A stretch of 64,000 nt of DNA from Candidatus Mediterraneibacter quadrami (GTDB lineage Bacteria > Bacillota > Clostridia > Lachnospirales > Lachnospiraceae): assembly GCA_019120575.1 (NCBI GenBank), contig DWUU01000024.1, forward strand, positions 1 to 64,000, given 5' to 3'. A program made the translations under genes and the position numbers. This document shows, one piece after another, positions 24,154 through 33,063 of this stretch; within the stretch, counting starts at the first letter, position 1, and the number at the start of each line of letters is the position of its first letter. The notes under the pieces are model-generated. The model made no database searches. It was not told the DNA's origin and saw nothing but the letters and a program-made list of their open reading frames with translations.

Positions 24154-27027
24154 TCAGTCTCCCGACATTCCGCTTCCAATCGCCGCCGCATGACCTGTGA
24201 TCAGTTCGTCTTTCAGATCCGGATCAAAATAAATTCTCAGAACATCCCGTGCAACTTCGGATGCATAGCCCGAATTATAGCCGTAGGCAATGCGGACGGC
24301 AATGGAAACCTCCGGGGAGTCTGTCGGTGCATAGCCGACAAACAGCGCATGATTCGCATGAAGTTCGTTATGCTGCGCCGTACCGGTTTTTCCTGCCATG
24401 GAGAATTCAAGGTCTGAAAATGTAGAATAATGGCTTGTCACCATCTTCTCCATACCTTCCTGGAGCATATCCCATGTGGAAGAATCGAATTCATCGATGG
24501 TCCGTACTACTTCCGCTTCGTTGTCTCTGAGAAGACTGCCGTTCGCATCGGCCGTCCGGTCTATCAGCGTCAGATCATACACGGTTCCCCGGTTTGCGAT
24601 CGTCGTGACATAGCGGTTGAGCTGGCTCACCGTAAAGTTGTGATTGCCCTGTCCGATGGCGGACTGGATGGAGTACTCATTGGAAATATCCGGGGATGCC
24701 TCATCGATCTCCAGTCCGGATTTTTCCCCCAGTCCGAACAGTTCTGCATATTTCCCAAGACGGTCTGTACCGAGCGTGCTGTCGTAGTTTCCGTCGTCAT
24801 CAATGCTGAGGTTGTACCCTACATTGTAGAAAAATACGTTGCAGGAATTCTCAATTGCTCCGACAACATCCAGCGAACCGTGTCCGTTCGGATAAACCCA
24901 GCATTTCGGACTCGGCGTCACCTTTGAGAACTCGCCGTCACAATAAAATCCGGTATTCCCGTCGATGATTCCTTCCTCGAGTCCGGCTGCCGAAGATACC
25001 ATTTTAAACGTTGAACCCGGCGCTGTCTTCTCCTGTGTGGCACGGTTGTAAAATGTCCGTGCCGTCCCGGTAACCAGCTGATTATAATATGCCGAATCCA
25101 TTGTATTGGAGAGCCGGTTGTTGTCATATCCCGGATAGGATACACAGGCCAGCACGTCTCCCGTATCAGGATCCGTTACGACAAGTCCGCCGGAACACGG
25201 CTCCATGCCAAGCTCGCCCGGCGTGATCTGCAGTGATTCGATTTTGTTGTACAGCCATCCGAATGAACTGACAGATCCGTCCATCAGGCCGTTATACTTG
25301 TCCTCTTCCATCGGAAGCACACCCTGCTCATATACGATCGCACATATCTGTCTGCCGGTGATACCTCCTGATTTTATAAGATATTCATAGAGAAGTTTGT
25401 CGAAATCACTGTCCGTACTCAAATAATCTTTCAGATATTTTACCAGTTCCTCATATATCTCTTCTGAACTGGAATAGGCGCTGTCTCCCAGGATGGATGT
25501 ATCGATCCAGTTCTGGGAAATGGCATAGTTCAGAAATGTACAGAGGCTGATCGTCTCATCCTGTGTCCATGCCAGCAGGGTCTTGTCCGTCACGTCGACC
25601 GCGTCGGAGATAACAATGCCGGTTTTCTCAATGAGTACCTGCCGGTAAATATAGGTCATGTATGCCTGCATTTCTTCGGAAAGATCACGGTATGCCGGCG
25701 CGTCCGGATCCGAAAGCTGGTCTGTAAGCTCTCCGATCACAGATTCCTGTTTTTCACGGAAAGCAGAATAGACGGCTTTTTCTGCCGCCCCTGCGTCATC
25801 GGCTGAAAAGTGTCCCATATCGAGCAGCCCGTTTGCGATAAGTGCATGATAGGCGTCGCTGACGGGGATCAGAATGCTGCTTGCATCCTTTGCATCCGCA
25901 GGGTCATAGTTCAGCGTATCCGTAAGCTTGCTGAGCAGGATGCCGGCGATCTTTTCCTCCAGGAGTTTATAAGCGCTGATCTGGAGATTCTTGTCAATCG
26001 TCAGATAGACATCATTGCCCGCCTTCGGATCCGTTGAACTGATCGTATCAATCACACGTCCCCGGTTATCCACATAATAGACGGACTCTCCTTTTTCTCC
26101 CTGGAGCGTACTGTCGCACACCTGTTCTATTCCCCATTTCCCGACAATATCCGAGCGGGAGTATTTTTCTTTATCCTCTTCATCAAGCGCATCATATTCA
26201 TCCTGCGACATTGGGCCGGTATAGCCGATGACAGATGAAAAATAAATGCCGTCCGGATAATGGCGGAGCGATATTTCCTCTACGTCAACCCCGGTCAGTT
26301 CGTCCTGATTCTCCATGATCGCCGCAGCTGTCTCATCACTCACGTCTGAAGCCAGAGTTGTCGACCGGTACTGCTGATATCCGTTCAGACCCATGGCATA
26401 ACGCATATTGACCATTTTAAGGATATAGGCCGGGTCATAATCCGGATCATCCTTATCGTCGTTCAGACCGTACCGCTTCTCGCAGAGATAGTGGATCAGC
26501 TCTGCGGCAGACTGATTCCGCTCGTCTTCCTCCAGGTCATCCACATAGGCCTCGCCGTATACGTCCGCAATAAAACGGAGTTTCCGCGTTTCGTTTGTCT
26601 CGACATATTCATATTCCCCGGATGAATTCAGCATAATCCCGAAGCTGTCGATCACAGAATCCCCGTTTTTTTCCACCAGCTCAAGGACCCTGTCCAGCGT
26701 ACTGTTCAGAATCTCATTTTTTTCGTCTGCATCCGTATCCGTCGGAACAGTATCCTTAATCGTAACAGAATAAGCAAGTTCGTTGCTTGCGAGAATATTC
26801 CCGTTCCGGTCATAAATATTTCCCCGCGTTGCAGCAGTTGAATCCGTCTTTCTGATCTGCAGTTCGTAATTCTCCAGATAATCTTCACCCCGGACAATCT
26901 GAAGATAAAACAGCCTTCCGATCAGAACGGCGGATGTCATACAGAACACAATAACCAGGACCATCAGTCTTGATTTCATCACATATTCAACAGCTTCTTT
27001 GAGCCGGTCTGCAATCTCTCTAAACAA
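24154..27027 (-). CDS. mrdA: Penicillin-binding protein 2 (elongasome transpeptidase) with large insertion
   Basis: This class B PBP crosslinks lateral-wall peptidoglycan with RodA. It has 957 residues, against about 600-700 usually. One membrane segment (about 20-40) and a pedestal domain (RGNIYDRNG) come first. The transpeptidase motifs are S672-T-F-K675, S728-C-N730 and K880-T-G882. Between the TIDKNLQ strand and the start of the transpeptidase domain (LVVTDPDTGDVLA) lies an extra, mostly helical and acidic stretch, about residues 363-610. The start is TTG at 27027, 11 bases after AAAGGAG and overlapping mreD; GTG at 27039 lies inside that site. Confidence 0.92.
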   Translation of the reverse strand: MFREIADRLKEAVEYVMKSRLMVLVIVFCMTSAVLIGRLFYLQIVRGEDYLENYELQIRKTDSTAATRGNIYDRNGNILASNELAYSVTIKDTVPTDTDADEKNEILNSTLDRVLELVEKNGDSVIDSFGIMLNSSGEYEYVETNETRKLRFIADVYGEAYVDDLEEDERNQSAAELIHYLCEKRYGLNDDKDDPDYDPAYILKMVNMRYAMGLNGYQQYRSTTLASDVSDETAAAIMENQDELTGVDVEEISLRHYPDGIYFSSVIGYTGPMSQDEYDALDEEDKEKYSRSDIVGKWGIEQVCDSTLQGEKGESVYYVDNRGRVIDTISSTDPKAGNDVYLTIDKNLQISAYKLLEEKIAGILLSKLTDTLNYDPADAKDASSILIPVSDAYHALIANGLLDMGHFSADDAGAAEKAVYSAFREKQESVIGELTDQLSDPDAPAYRDLSEEMQAYMTYIYRQVLIEKTGIVISDAVDVTDKTLLAWTQDETISLCTFLNYAISQNWIDTSILGDSAYSSSEEIYEELVKYLKDYLSTDSDFDKLLYEYLIKSGGITGRQICAIVYEQGVLPMEEDKYNGLMDGSVSSFGWLYNKIESLQITPGELGMEPCSGGLVVTDPDTGDVLACVSYPGYDNNRLSNTMDSAYYNQLVTGTARTFYNRATQEKTAPGSTFKMVSSAAGLEEGIIDGNTGFYCDGEFSKVTPSPKCWVYPNGHGSLDVVGAIENSCNVFFYNVGYNLSIDDDGNYDSTLGTDRLGKYAELFGLGEKSGLEIDEASPDISNEYSIQSAIGQGNHNFTVSQLNRYVTTIANRGTVYDLTLIDRTADANGSLLRDNEAEVVRTIDEFDSSTWDMLQEGMEKMVTSHYSTFSDLEFSMAGKTGTAQHNELHANHALFVGYAPTDSPEVSIAVRIAYGYNSGYASEVARDVLRIYFDPDLKDELITGHAAAIGSGMSGD

Positions 27028-27553
27028 ATCTGCCAGCACTCCTTTTTTCTGCCTCTTCCAGACATTGATTAATATACAGAAGAAGAGGATATACAATAAG
27101 CGTTATCACGATCGTATAAATCGTCTCCGGAATAATGATCCGGTTCATATAATACAGGAAATTAAAATCACTTCTGAGCAGGAATGACAGGAAATAGATC
27201 GTCATGCCGTACAGAAGATCCGAGCCTGCAATAAGGAACAGCGGAAGTTTAATATCTTCATCAAAATAAATCTGTTCAAATATACCGTTCAGATATCCGG
27301 CAGCCAGATAAATGAGCGCATAATAACCGATCATATCCCCTGACTGAATATCAATCATAAGTCCGGATACGAATCCGACCAGCATGCCCTCTCTGGATCC
27401 CCTCATAAATCCGAAAGAGGCCGTCACGATCAGCATAAAATTCGGTTTTACGCCCGCAATCTCCAGTGCGGGAAACATAGCCGTCTGAAGCAGATAGGCG
27501 GCAAGAAGGATCACCGCCGTTACGATGATCCGTCTGATCTTCATGGATTTCAT
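27020..27553 (-). CDS. mreD: Rod shape-determining membrane protein MreD
   Basis: 177 residues with about five to six hydrophobic segments and little else. The N-terminal MFPALEIAGVKPNFMLIV and the later GFVSGLMIDIQSGD resemble MreD (the AxxGxxxGLxxD pattern). It lies between mreC and mrdA, three bases after mreC and overlapping mrdA by eight. It is a membrane component of the elongasome of unknown biochemical activity. Confidence 0.9.
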   Translation of the reverse strand: MKSMKIRRIIVTAVILLAAYLLQTAMFPALEIAGVKPNFMLIVTASFGFMRGSREGMLVGFVSGLMIDIQSGDMIGYYALIYLAAGYLNGIFEQIYFDEDIKLPLFLIAGSDLLYGMTIYFLSFLLRSDFNFLYYMNRIIIPETIYTIVITLIVYPLLLYINQCLEEAEKRSAGRFV

Positions 27554-27556
27554 AGA

Positions 27557-28432
27557 TTACTCTTCTCCCGTTTCATTTTCTCCGGTCAGTTCCGCCTTCG
27601 TCGTCGTGATCACAAGAACCTCCTGAATGTTCCTGAAATCAACGGCCGGCGTAATATAGCCTGATCTGGTCAGGTTGTTGGAATCAACATTTATCTCACT
27701 GATGGAGCCGATCAGGATCCCCTGGAGATATTTGTCACTGATGTATGAGGTTACGATCTGATCTCCCACTGCCACCACATGATCATTGTTTTCCATCTGG
27801 TCAAATGCGATCTGGCCGGTGCTCATCAGGGAAAGATCCCCGCTTATGATGCAGGTGTCTGATGTAGACAGAACCATGCCGCTCACATTCGTAGAATCAT
27901 CAATGATGGACCGGACTTTTGCCCATGTCGGTCCGACTTCCGTAACAATCCCGACCAGACCGCTTCCGGCAAGAACATTCATATCCGGTCTGATCCCGTC
28001 TGTCCGCCCTTTATCGATTGTGAAAGTGCTGAACCAGTTGCCGGAATCTCTTCCGATGACATGCGCCGCCGTCTTCTCATATTCCGCATAGTTCTGATCC
28101 AGTTCATAGAGTTCCTGAAGGCGCTCATATTCATGGCTTTCCTCCAGAAGATAATTATTCTCCGTCGTAAGTGCGTCAACCTGTTCCTGAAGGCGTTGAT
28201 TTTCATCCTGAAGCTGCTGGAGCGTCGCAAAATTGTCTTTCATATCCCCGAGCCAGCCGCCGATATGGTTGAGTCCCTGCTGCAGCGGCACAACCGTTAC
28301 ATTTGCAAGCACCCGGAACGGGCCGGCCGCCCGGTCGGAAAATGACGAAAGGACCATCATAAAAGCGCAGAAAACTGCGAGACCGATCAATATATATCTG
28401 TTTGTCCGGGTCGTCTGATTTTTCTTCTTCAT
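27557..28432 (-). CDS. mreC: Rod shape-determining protein MreC
   Basis: 291 residues. A short basic N-terminus, one membrane segment (about 12-30), a coiled coil (about 60-105, rich in Q/L/E heptads), then the beta-rich extracytoplasmic domain with DKGRTDGIRPDM and LVGIVTEVGP. It activates PBP2-RodA. The ATG overlaps the mreB stop (ATGA), with AGGTGG just upstream. Followed by mreD after three bases. Confidence 0.95.
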   Translation of the reverse strand: MKKKNQTTRTNRYILIGLAVFCAFMMVLSSFSDRAAGPFRVLANVTVVPLQQGLNHIGGWLGDMKDNFATLQQLQDENQRLQEQVDALTTENNYLLEESHEYERLQELYELDQNYAEYEKTAAHVIGRDSGNWFSTFTIDKGRTDGIRPDMNVLAGSGLVGIVTEVGPTWAKVRSIIDDSTNVSGMVLSTSDTCIISGDLSLMSTGQIAFDQMENNDHVVAVGDQIVTSYISDKYLQGILIGSISEINVDSNNLTRSGYITPAVDFRNIQEVLVITTTKAELTGENETGEE

Positions 28433-29454
28433 CTTAACCACCTGTATTTTTCACCATCCATTGAATAGGTGAGCTGTTTATAATAGTTTTTTTCGGAAAT
28501 AATCTTCCGGAGCCCTCTGACTGCGCAAAACTGAGGCCTGTCCGCTGTTGTTACCGGAAGTCCGGTATGCTTCCGGAAATATTCGTCAATCCCGCGCATG
28601 GCGGACATTCCTCCGGTCAGGAAGATTCCCCTGTCTTCAATCACTTTGCGGACATCCGGGGGCGTCCGTTCCAGCATGGCGCGGACAGCTCTGACATACA
28701 TGCGCAGCGTCCCCTTCATTGCGGCGCGGACAAGGCCGGCGGGAATCTCTTTCTGGGACGGCACGCCGGTGATCAGATCCCGGCCTGATACGCGGATCTC
28801 GCGGCTGCCTCTGTAACCGGACAGCCCGAAGGTTCTGCGCATCATTTCAGCTGTTGTATTGCCGATCAGAAATTCCGCTTTCCGGCGGACCAGCAGAACA
28901 ATGGCCATGTCAAAATCATGACCTCCGGTTTTCAGAAGCCGGCTCATAACCATCCCGCCCCTGGAGAGAACAGACAGTTCTGTTGTGTCTCCGCCGAGAT
29001 TGACGATAAACACGCCCTTTTCTTCCATGACATCAATTCCGCAGCCAATGGCGTCGGCCAGTCCTCTTTCAACGATGCGCACGGATCTTGCACGGGCTTC
29101 CGAATGAACCACAAGATCATAGAATGCTTTCTTCTCCACTTCCGTGACATCAGTCGGGACCGCGATCACATACCGCGCGCCTCCGATCAGAGGACGCCCT
29201 GATCCGAGGAGGCTCCCGAGCAGATGCTGCATGTCGCCGAACCGTGCGATGACGCCGTCCTGCATCGGGAATACGACCTCTATGTCCGCCGGCTCCTTCT
29301 CATATATATCATATGCTTTGTTTCCGGCCGCAAAAAACTGTGTCTTATCTTTCAGGGCGACGGCATTTTTTTCGCGCCATATTTTATTTTTCTTTTTATC
29401 ATAAATCTTAATCTCATACGTACCGAGATCAAGGCCATAAACATTTCCCGCCAT
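28429..29454 (-). CDS. mreB: MreB-family actin-like protein
   Basis: 341 residues. Actin-fold ATPase that forms short filaments guiding cell-wall synthesis. Visible motifs are DLGTYEIKIYD (phosphate 1), NLGGDTTELSVLSRGG (phosphate 2), and LTGGMSAMRGID (adenosine). It is rather divergent: the usual LNEPSVVA block after phosphate 1 is replaced by KNAVALKDKT. GGGGAG precedes the ATG, which lies inside the 3' end of radC. Directly upstream of mreC, so it is the cluster's MreB even if a second copy exists elsewhere. Confidence 0.88.
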   Translation of the reverse strand: MAGNVYGLDLGTYEIKIYDKKKNKIWREKNAVALKDKTQFFAAGNKAYDIYEKEPADIEVVFPMQDGVIARFGDMQHLLGSLLGSGRPLIGGARYVIAVPTDVTEVEKKAFYDLVVHSEARARSVRIVERGLADAIGCGIDVMEEKGVFIVNLGGDTTELSVLSRGGMVMSRLLKTGGHDFDMAIVLLVRRKAEFLIGNTTAEMMRRTFGLSGYRGSREIRVSGRDLITGVPSQKEIPAGLVRAAMKGTLRMYVRAVRAMLERTPPDVRKVIEDRGIFLTGGMSAMRGIDEYFRKHTGLPVTTADRPQFCAVRGLRKIISEKNYYKQLTYSMDGEKYRWLR

Positions 29455-30151
29455 CAGAAATCTCCCCTCTGTCTTTCAGGCTTACAAAACAATGATCCCC
29501 TATTATAATATGATCCAGCAGTTCAATGCCGATCAGCATCCCCGCCTCATAGATCCGCTGTGTGATCCGGATGTCCTCCCCGCTCGGTTCCGGATCGCCG
29601 CTCGGATGATTATGGAGCAGGATCATGGACGATGCGCCCCTGCGGAACGCTTCAACGAACAGTTCCCTGGGTGATACAAGGGCCATATCAATCGTTCCGA
29701 CCGATACATTACTCTCAGAAATAAGCCTTGACCTGGTATTCAGCAGAAGGAGTTTCAGGATTTCACGCTTCTTGTGCCGCATGTCCTCCATATAGTACTC
29801 TGCGATCTTCTCAGGGGAAGAAAAATCAAGGCCCTGTGCGGCAGTCTCCTTTGCCATGCGTCTGGCAAGCTCTGCAATGCAGAGGATCTGGACCGCCTTT
29901 ACGCGTCCGATGCCACGGACTCCGACAAGTCTTTCAAGCGTCCAGCCGTGGAGCGAGAGAAGCCCGTCGCATCCGAAATCGGGATGCAGGATCTTCCCTG
30001 CCAGATCCAGAGAATTTTCCCCTTTTGTGCCCGTCCTGAGAATAACGGCCAGAAGTTCGGCATCCGTCAGATTCTCTGCGCCAAACCGCTGACATTTCTC
30101 GTACGGCCTTTCATCCTGGTACAGTTCTTTCATTGTGCAGTTGTTTTTCAT
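29429..30151 (-). CDS. radC: RadC/JAMM-domain protein
   Basis: 240 residues: an N-terminal helix-hairpin-helix-like region (GVRGIGRVKAVQI) and a C-terminal MPN/JAMM domain. Its metal-site residues are E167, H180, H182 and D193 (HNHPSGDPEPSGED). RadC is often found upstream of mreB in Firmicutes. The historical DNA-repair assignment is unproven, and its substrate is unknown. It overlaps mreB by 26 bases. The start is not well fixed: no strong Shine-Dalgarno precedes the ATG at 30151, and ATG 30133 is possible. Confidence 0.92.
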   Translation of the reverse strand: MKNNCTMKELYQDERPYEKCQRFGAENLTDAELLAVILRTGTKGENSLDLAGKILHPDFGCDGLLSLHGWTLERLVGVRGIGRVKAVQILCIAELARRMAKETAAQGLDFSSPEKIAEYYMEDMRHKKREILKLLLLNTRSRLISESNVSVGTIDMALVSPRELFVEAFRRGASSMILLHNHPSGDPEPSGEDIRITQRIYEAGMLIGIELLDHIIIGDHCFVSLKDRGEISDGGKCLWP

Positions 30152-30195
30152 ATTATTACACCGGCTATTGCCGCGATGATACGATACAATGATTT

Positions 30196-30224
30196 ATTTT
30201 AGCACACTTTAAAATCCATGTATA
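30196..30224 (-). promoter_or_regulatory. Possible promoter for radC-mreBCD
   Basis: On the minus strand TATACA (30219-30224) and TAAAAT (30196-30201) with 17 bases between. The -35 is weak, but it is the only candidate in the 84-base gap. Confidence 0.38.
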
Positions 30225-30235
30225 GAGATTACACA

Positions 30236-31813
30236 TTAAATTTCTGTGAACCGGCGGATCAGCGCTTCCGCGACTTTCAGGCCGTCCATGGCGGCCGATG
30301 TGATGCCTCCGGCATATCCTGCGCCCTCGCCGCAGGGGTAGATCCAGGGCACAGAAGAGACGAACGCCGCGTCCCTCGGGATCCGGACCGGCGACGATGT
30401 CCGGCTCTCCACCCCCGAAAGGAGGACGTCATCACCGGCAAATCCCCGGATCTTCCGGTCCATCCTGCTGATTCCCTCCTGAATGGACGCCGCCAGCTCG
30501 CCGAGAAAGATCCGTCTCACATTCCCGAAGCGGTATGCGCCTTTCATATTGGGCCGGACCGCACCGAAATGGTCCGATATCCGGTCCCCGCAGTAATCTG
30601 CGAACCGCTGGACAGGGATCCTCCCCTTTCCCTCTTCCCAGGCGCGTCGTTCCAGCTCCCTCTGGAACCTTACGCCTGCCAGCGGATGATCCCCGCCGTA
30701 GTCTTCCGGCGAGACGGTGACGATCACGGCGCTGTTGGCATTCTCTCCCGCCCTTCCGTGATAGCTCATTCCGTTGACGGCGAGCATGCCCGGCTCGGAC
30801 GATGCATTCACCACGTATCCGCCCGGGCACATGCAGAACGTATAAACGCCCCGGCCGTTCTCCAGCTTCTCTGTCAGCTTATATGCAGCCGCGGGAAGCG
30901 CGCCCCGGTCCGTCCTGCCGTACGCGTTCCCGTCGATCAGCGACTGCGGGTGCTCTACACGGACGCCCACCGCAAACGACTTGGCTTCCATGGCCACGCC
31001 TCTTTCATTCAACATCTGGAAGGTGTCTCTCGCGCTGTGTCCGGGTGCGAACACGGCCGCGTCCGTTCGGATCCGTTCTCCGTTATCCAGGACCAGGCAG
31101 CCCGCCGCCGGGATCACATCCGCCACCTTTGTGTGGAAGCGGAATTCCCCGCCCGCACGGATAATGGATTCCCGCATATTCTCCACCACGTCCATAAGGA
31201 TATCCGTCCCGATGTGCGGTTTCTGCTCCCACAGGATGTCCTCCGGCGCGCCGAAGCGGACAAATGTCTCCAGCACAAAACGGTTCCGCCCGCAGCTGTC
31301 TTTCACAAGCGTGTTCAGCTTCCCGTCAGAAAACGTTCCGGCGCCGCCTTCGCCGAACTGGACGTTGGACTCCGGATCCAGGCATCCCTGTTCCCAGAAG
31401 CGCTCCACATCTTCTTTCCGCTCCCGGACCGGGGCTCCCCGCTCGACAATGAGCGGGCGGTACCCTTCGGACGCCAGGAGAAAGGCGCAGAAAAGCCCTG
31501 CCGGGCCGCAGCCCACCACCACCGGCCGGGTGTTCATCTTTTCAGAGCCGTGGGCGGGCGCCGCATAGGTTATTTCCTTCACCCGCTGCACTTTCCCCCG
31601 CAGCCGTTTCAGGAGCCGCTCCTCATCCGCCGCCGTGAAGTCGATGGTATATACATAGTAAAGCTCCGGTTTCTTCCGTGCATCGAGGGAGCGTTTCCTT
31701 ACGGTATATTGTTTTAATTCCTTTTCCCTCATACGCAGGGTCTGCAGCAGTTTCTCCCGAAGCTGGTCCGGCGTATGACTGACCGGAAGTTTTAACTGGT
31801 TGATCCGAAGCAT
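30236..31813 (-). CDS. COG2509-type FAD-dependent oxidoreductase
   Basis: 525 residues. The N-terminal domain (about 1-100, MLRINQLKLP then KKPELYYVYTIDF) is followed by an FAD-binding Rossmann fold with VVVGCGPAGLFCAFLLA. The family-typical NVQFGEGGAGTFSDGKLNT and a C-terminal GEGAGYAGGITSAAMDG are present. These are uncharacterised flavoproteins found across Firmicutes. AAGGCAGG lies before the ATG at 31813, and a longer in-frame extension upstream is not family-like. It follows a second flavoprotein gene after 23 bases. Confidence 0.85.
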   Translation of the reverse strand: MLRINQLKLPVSHTPDQLREKLLQTLRMREKELKQYTVRKRSLDARKKPELYYVYTIDFTAADEERLLKRLRGKVQRVKEITYAAPAHGSEKMNTRPVVVGCGPAGLFCAFLLASEGYRPLIVERGAPVRERKEDVERFWEQGCLDPESNVQFGEGGAGTFSDGKLNTLVKDSCGRNRFVLETFVRFGAPEDILWEQKPHIGTDILMDVVENMRESIIRAGGEFRFHTKVADVIPAAGCLVLDNGERIRTDAAVFAPGHSARDTFQMLNERGVAMEAKSFAVGVRVEHPQSLIDGNAYGRTDRGALPAAAYKLTEKLENGRGVYTFCMCPGGYVVNASSEPGMLAVNGMSYHGRAGENANSAVIVTVSPEDYGGDHPLAGVRFQRELERRAWEEGKGRIPVQRFADYCGDRISDHFGAVRPNMKGAYRFGNVRRIFLGELAASIQEGISRMDRKIRGFAGDDVLLSGVESRTSSPVRIPRDAAFVSSVPWIYPCGEGAGYAGGITSAAMDGLKVAEALIRRFTEI

Positions 31814-31836
31814 ATTAACCTGCCTTTCTGTCCGAT

Positions 31837-33054
31837 TTATTCTGCAGCCGACCGGCCGGCGATATACCCGCTTGCCCAGGCGAATGTCAGGTTGTATCCC
31901 CCGCACATCCCGTCCACATCCAGGAGTTCGCCGGCGAAATAAAGGCCCGGAACATACCGTGAGCCCATTGTACACGGATCAACTTCCGCTGTATCAACGC
32001 CGCCGCAGCATACCTGTGCCTGGTCATAAGAATTCGTTCCGGTCACAGATACGGTAAAATTCTTTATAAGCGAGATGAGACGCTCCATTTCTTCTTCATT
32101 TAACGATCCGGCCGCTTTCTCCCGCGGGATCCCGGCAAGCCTGATCCACAGATCGGAAAGTTTCTTATGGAAAAGTCCGATGAGGAACTGTTCTGCTTTT
32201 TTCTGCGGTCTCGCATCCGCCCGCCCGCGCAGGAAATCCAGCATCTGCCCCGGGGTAAAATCCGGCATAAAATCAAGGACCGCCCGGACCTCTCTCTTTT
32301 CATACAAAAGCCTTGAAGCGTAGCGGCTCACCTGAAATACCGGGATGCCGGATATGCCGTAATTGGTGAGCTGGATCTCGCCCCTGTCCGAAGCGATGCA
32401 CTTTCCGTCCGTCCGGATCGATACAGTCCCTTCGGCGCGGATGCCGGCGATGCTTTTGAAAAACGTCTCCCCGCAGCGAAGCTGGACAAGCGCCGGGAGC
32501 ACCGGTACGATCCGGTGGCCGAGCTGTTTCGCAAGCGTATAGCCCGAGCCGTCCGATCCGGTGGCCGGAGCCGCCTTCGATCCGGTGCACAGGATCACCT
32601 GGTCCGTCCGGATTGTCCCCCGGTCTGTCAGGAGTGCAAACCCCTTCCTGCCCGGACGGATCTCCCTGCATTCTGCACCGGTCCGGACATCGATCCCAAG
32701 CCGCTCCACTTCCATGCGGAGCGCATCGAGGACCGCAGACGCCTGATCCGAATTCGGATAGATATAGCCGTTCCGGTTTTTGGAATAAACCCCCAGCTGA
32801 AGGAAAAACGAAATAATGGACCGGGCGTCAAACTGTTCGACCACCTTCCAGGGGAATTCCGGATCATCTGAATGATAACACGCCGGTTCCTGACGGATAT
32901 TCGTAAAATTGCACCGCCCGTTCCCCGTAGACAGGATCTTCTTTCCAAGCCGGTCCTTATGCTCCAGCAGGATCACGTCCGCACCGTTCTGTGCAGCCGT
33001 GACCGCCGCCATCATCCCGGCTGCGCCGCCGCCGATCACCGCAACTGTTCTCAT
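31837..33054 (-). CDS. BaiN/HI0933-family flavoprotein
   Basis: 405 residues of the HI0933 family (COG2081), which binds FAD through VAVIGGGAAGMMAAVTAA (residues 4-21). LGKKILSTGNGRCNFTN and a C-terminal LYFAGELLDVDGMCGGYN also identify it. Members include BaiN, proposed to act in bile acid dehydroxylation in Clostridium, but most are uncharacterised and the family is found in nearly all gut Firmicutes, so no such role is claimed here. AGGAGGAG precedes the ATG. It lies nine bases behind the PLP-enzyme gene. Confidence 0.85.
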   Translation of the reverse strand: MRTVAVIGGGAAGMMAAVTAAQNGADVILLEHKDRLGKKILSTGNGRCNFTNIRQEPACYHSDDPEFPWKVVEQFDARSIISFFLQLGVYSKNRNGYIYPNSDQASAVLDALRMEVERLGIDVRTGAECREIRPGRKGFALLTDRGTIRTDQVILCTGSKAAPATGSDGSGYTLAKQLGHRIVPVLPALVQLRCGETFFKSIAGIRAEGTVSIRTDGKCIASDRGEIQLTNYGISGIPVFQVSRYASRLLYEKREVRAVLDFMPDFTPGQMLDFLRGRADARPQKKAEQFLIGLFHKKLSDLWIRLAGIPREKAAGSLNEEEMERLISLIKNFTVSVTGTNSYDQAQVCCGGVDTAEVDPCTMGSRYVPGLYFAGELLDVDGMCGGYNLTFAWASGYIAGRSAAE

Positions 33055-33063
33055 AATCTCCTC

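Noticed and set aside
30218..31717. Long plus-strand open frame (about 500 codons) opposite the COG2509 flavoprotein gene
   Set aside because: It is antisense to a clear gene, Arg/Pro/His-rich, has no domain and no ribosome-binding site; typical shadow frame of GC-rich third positions.
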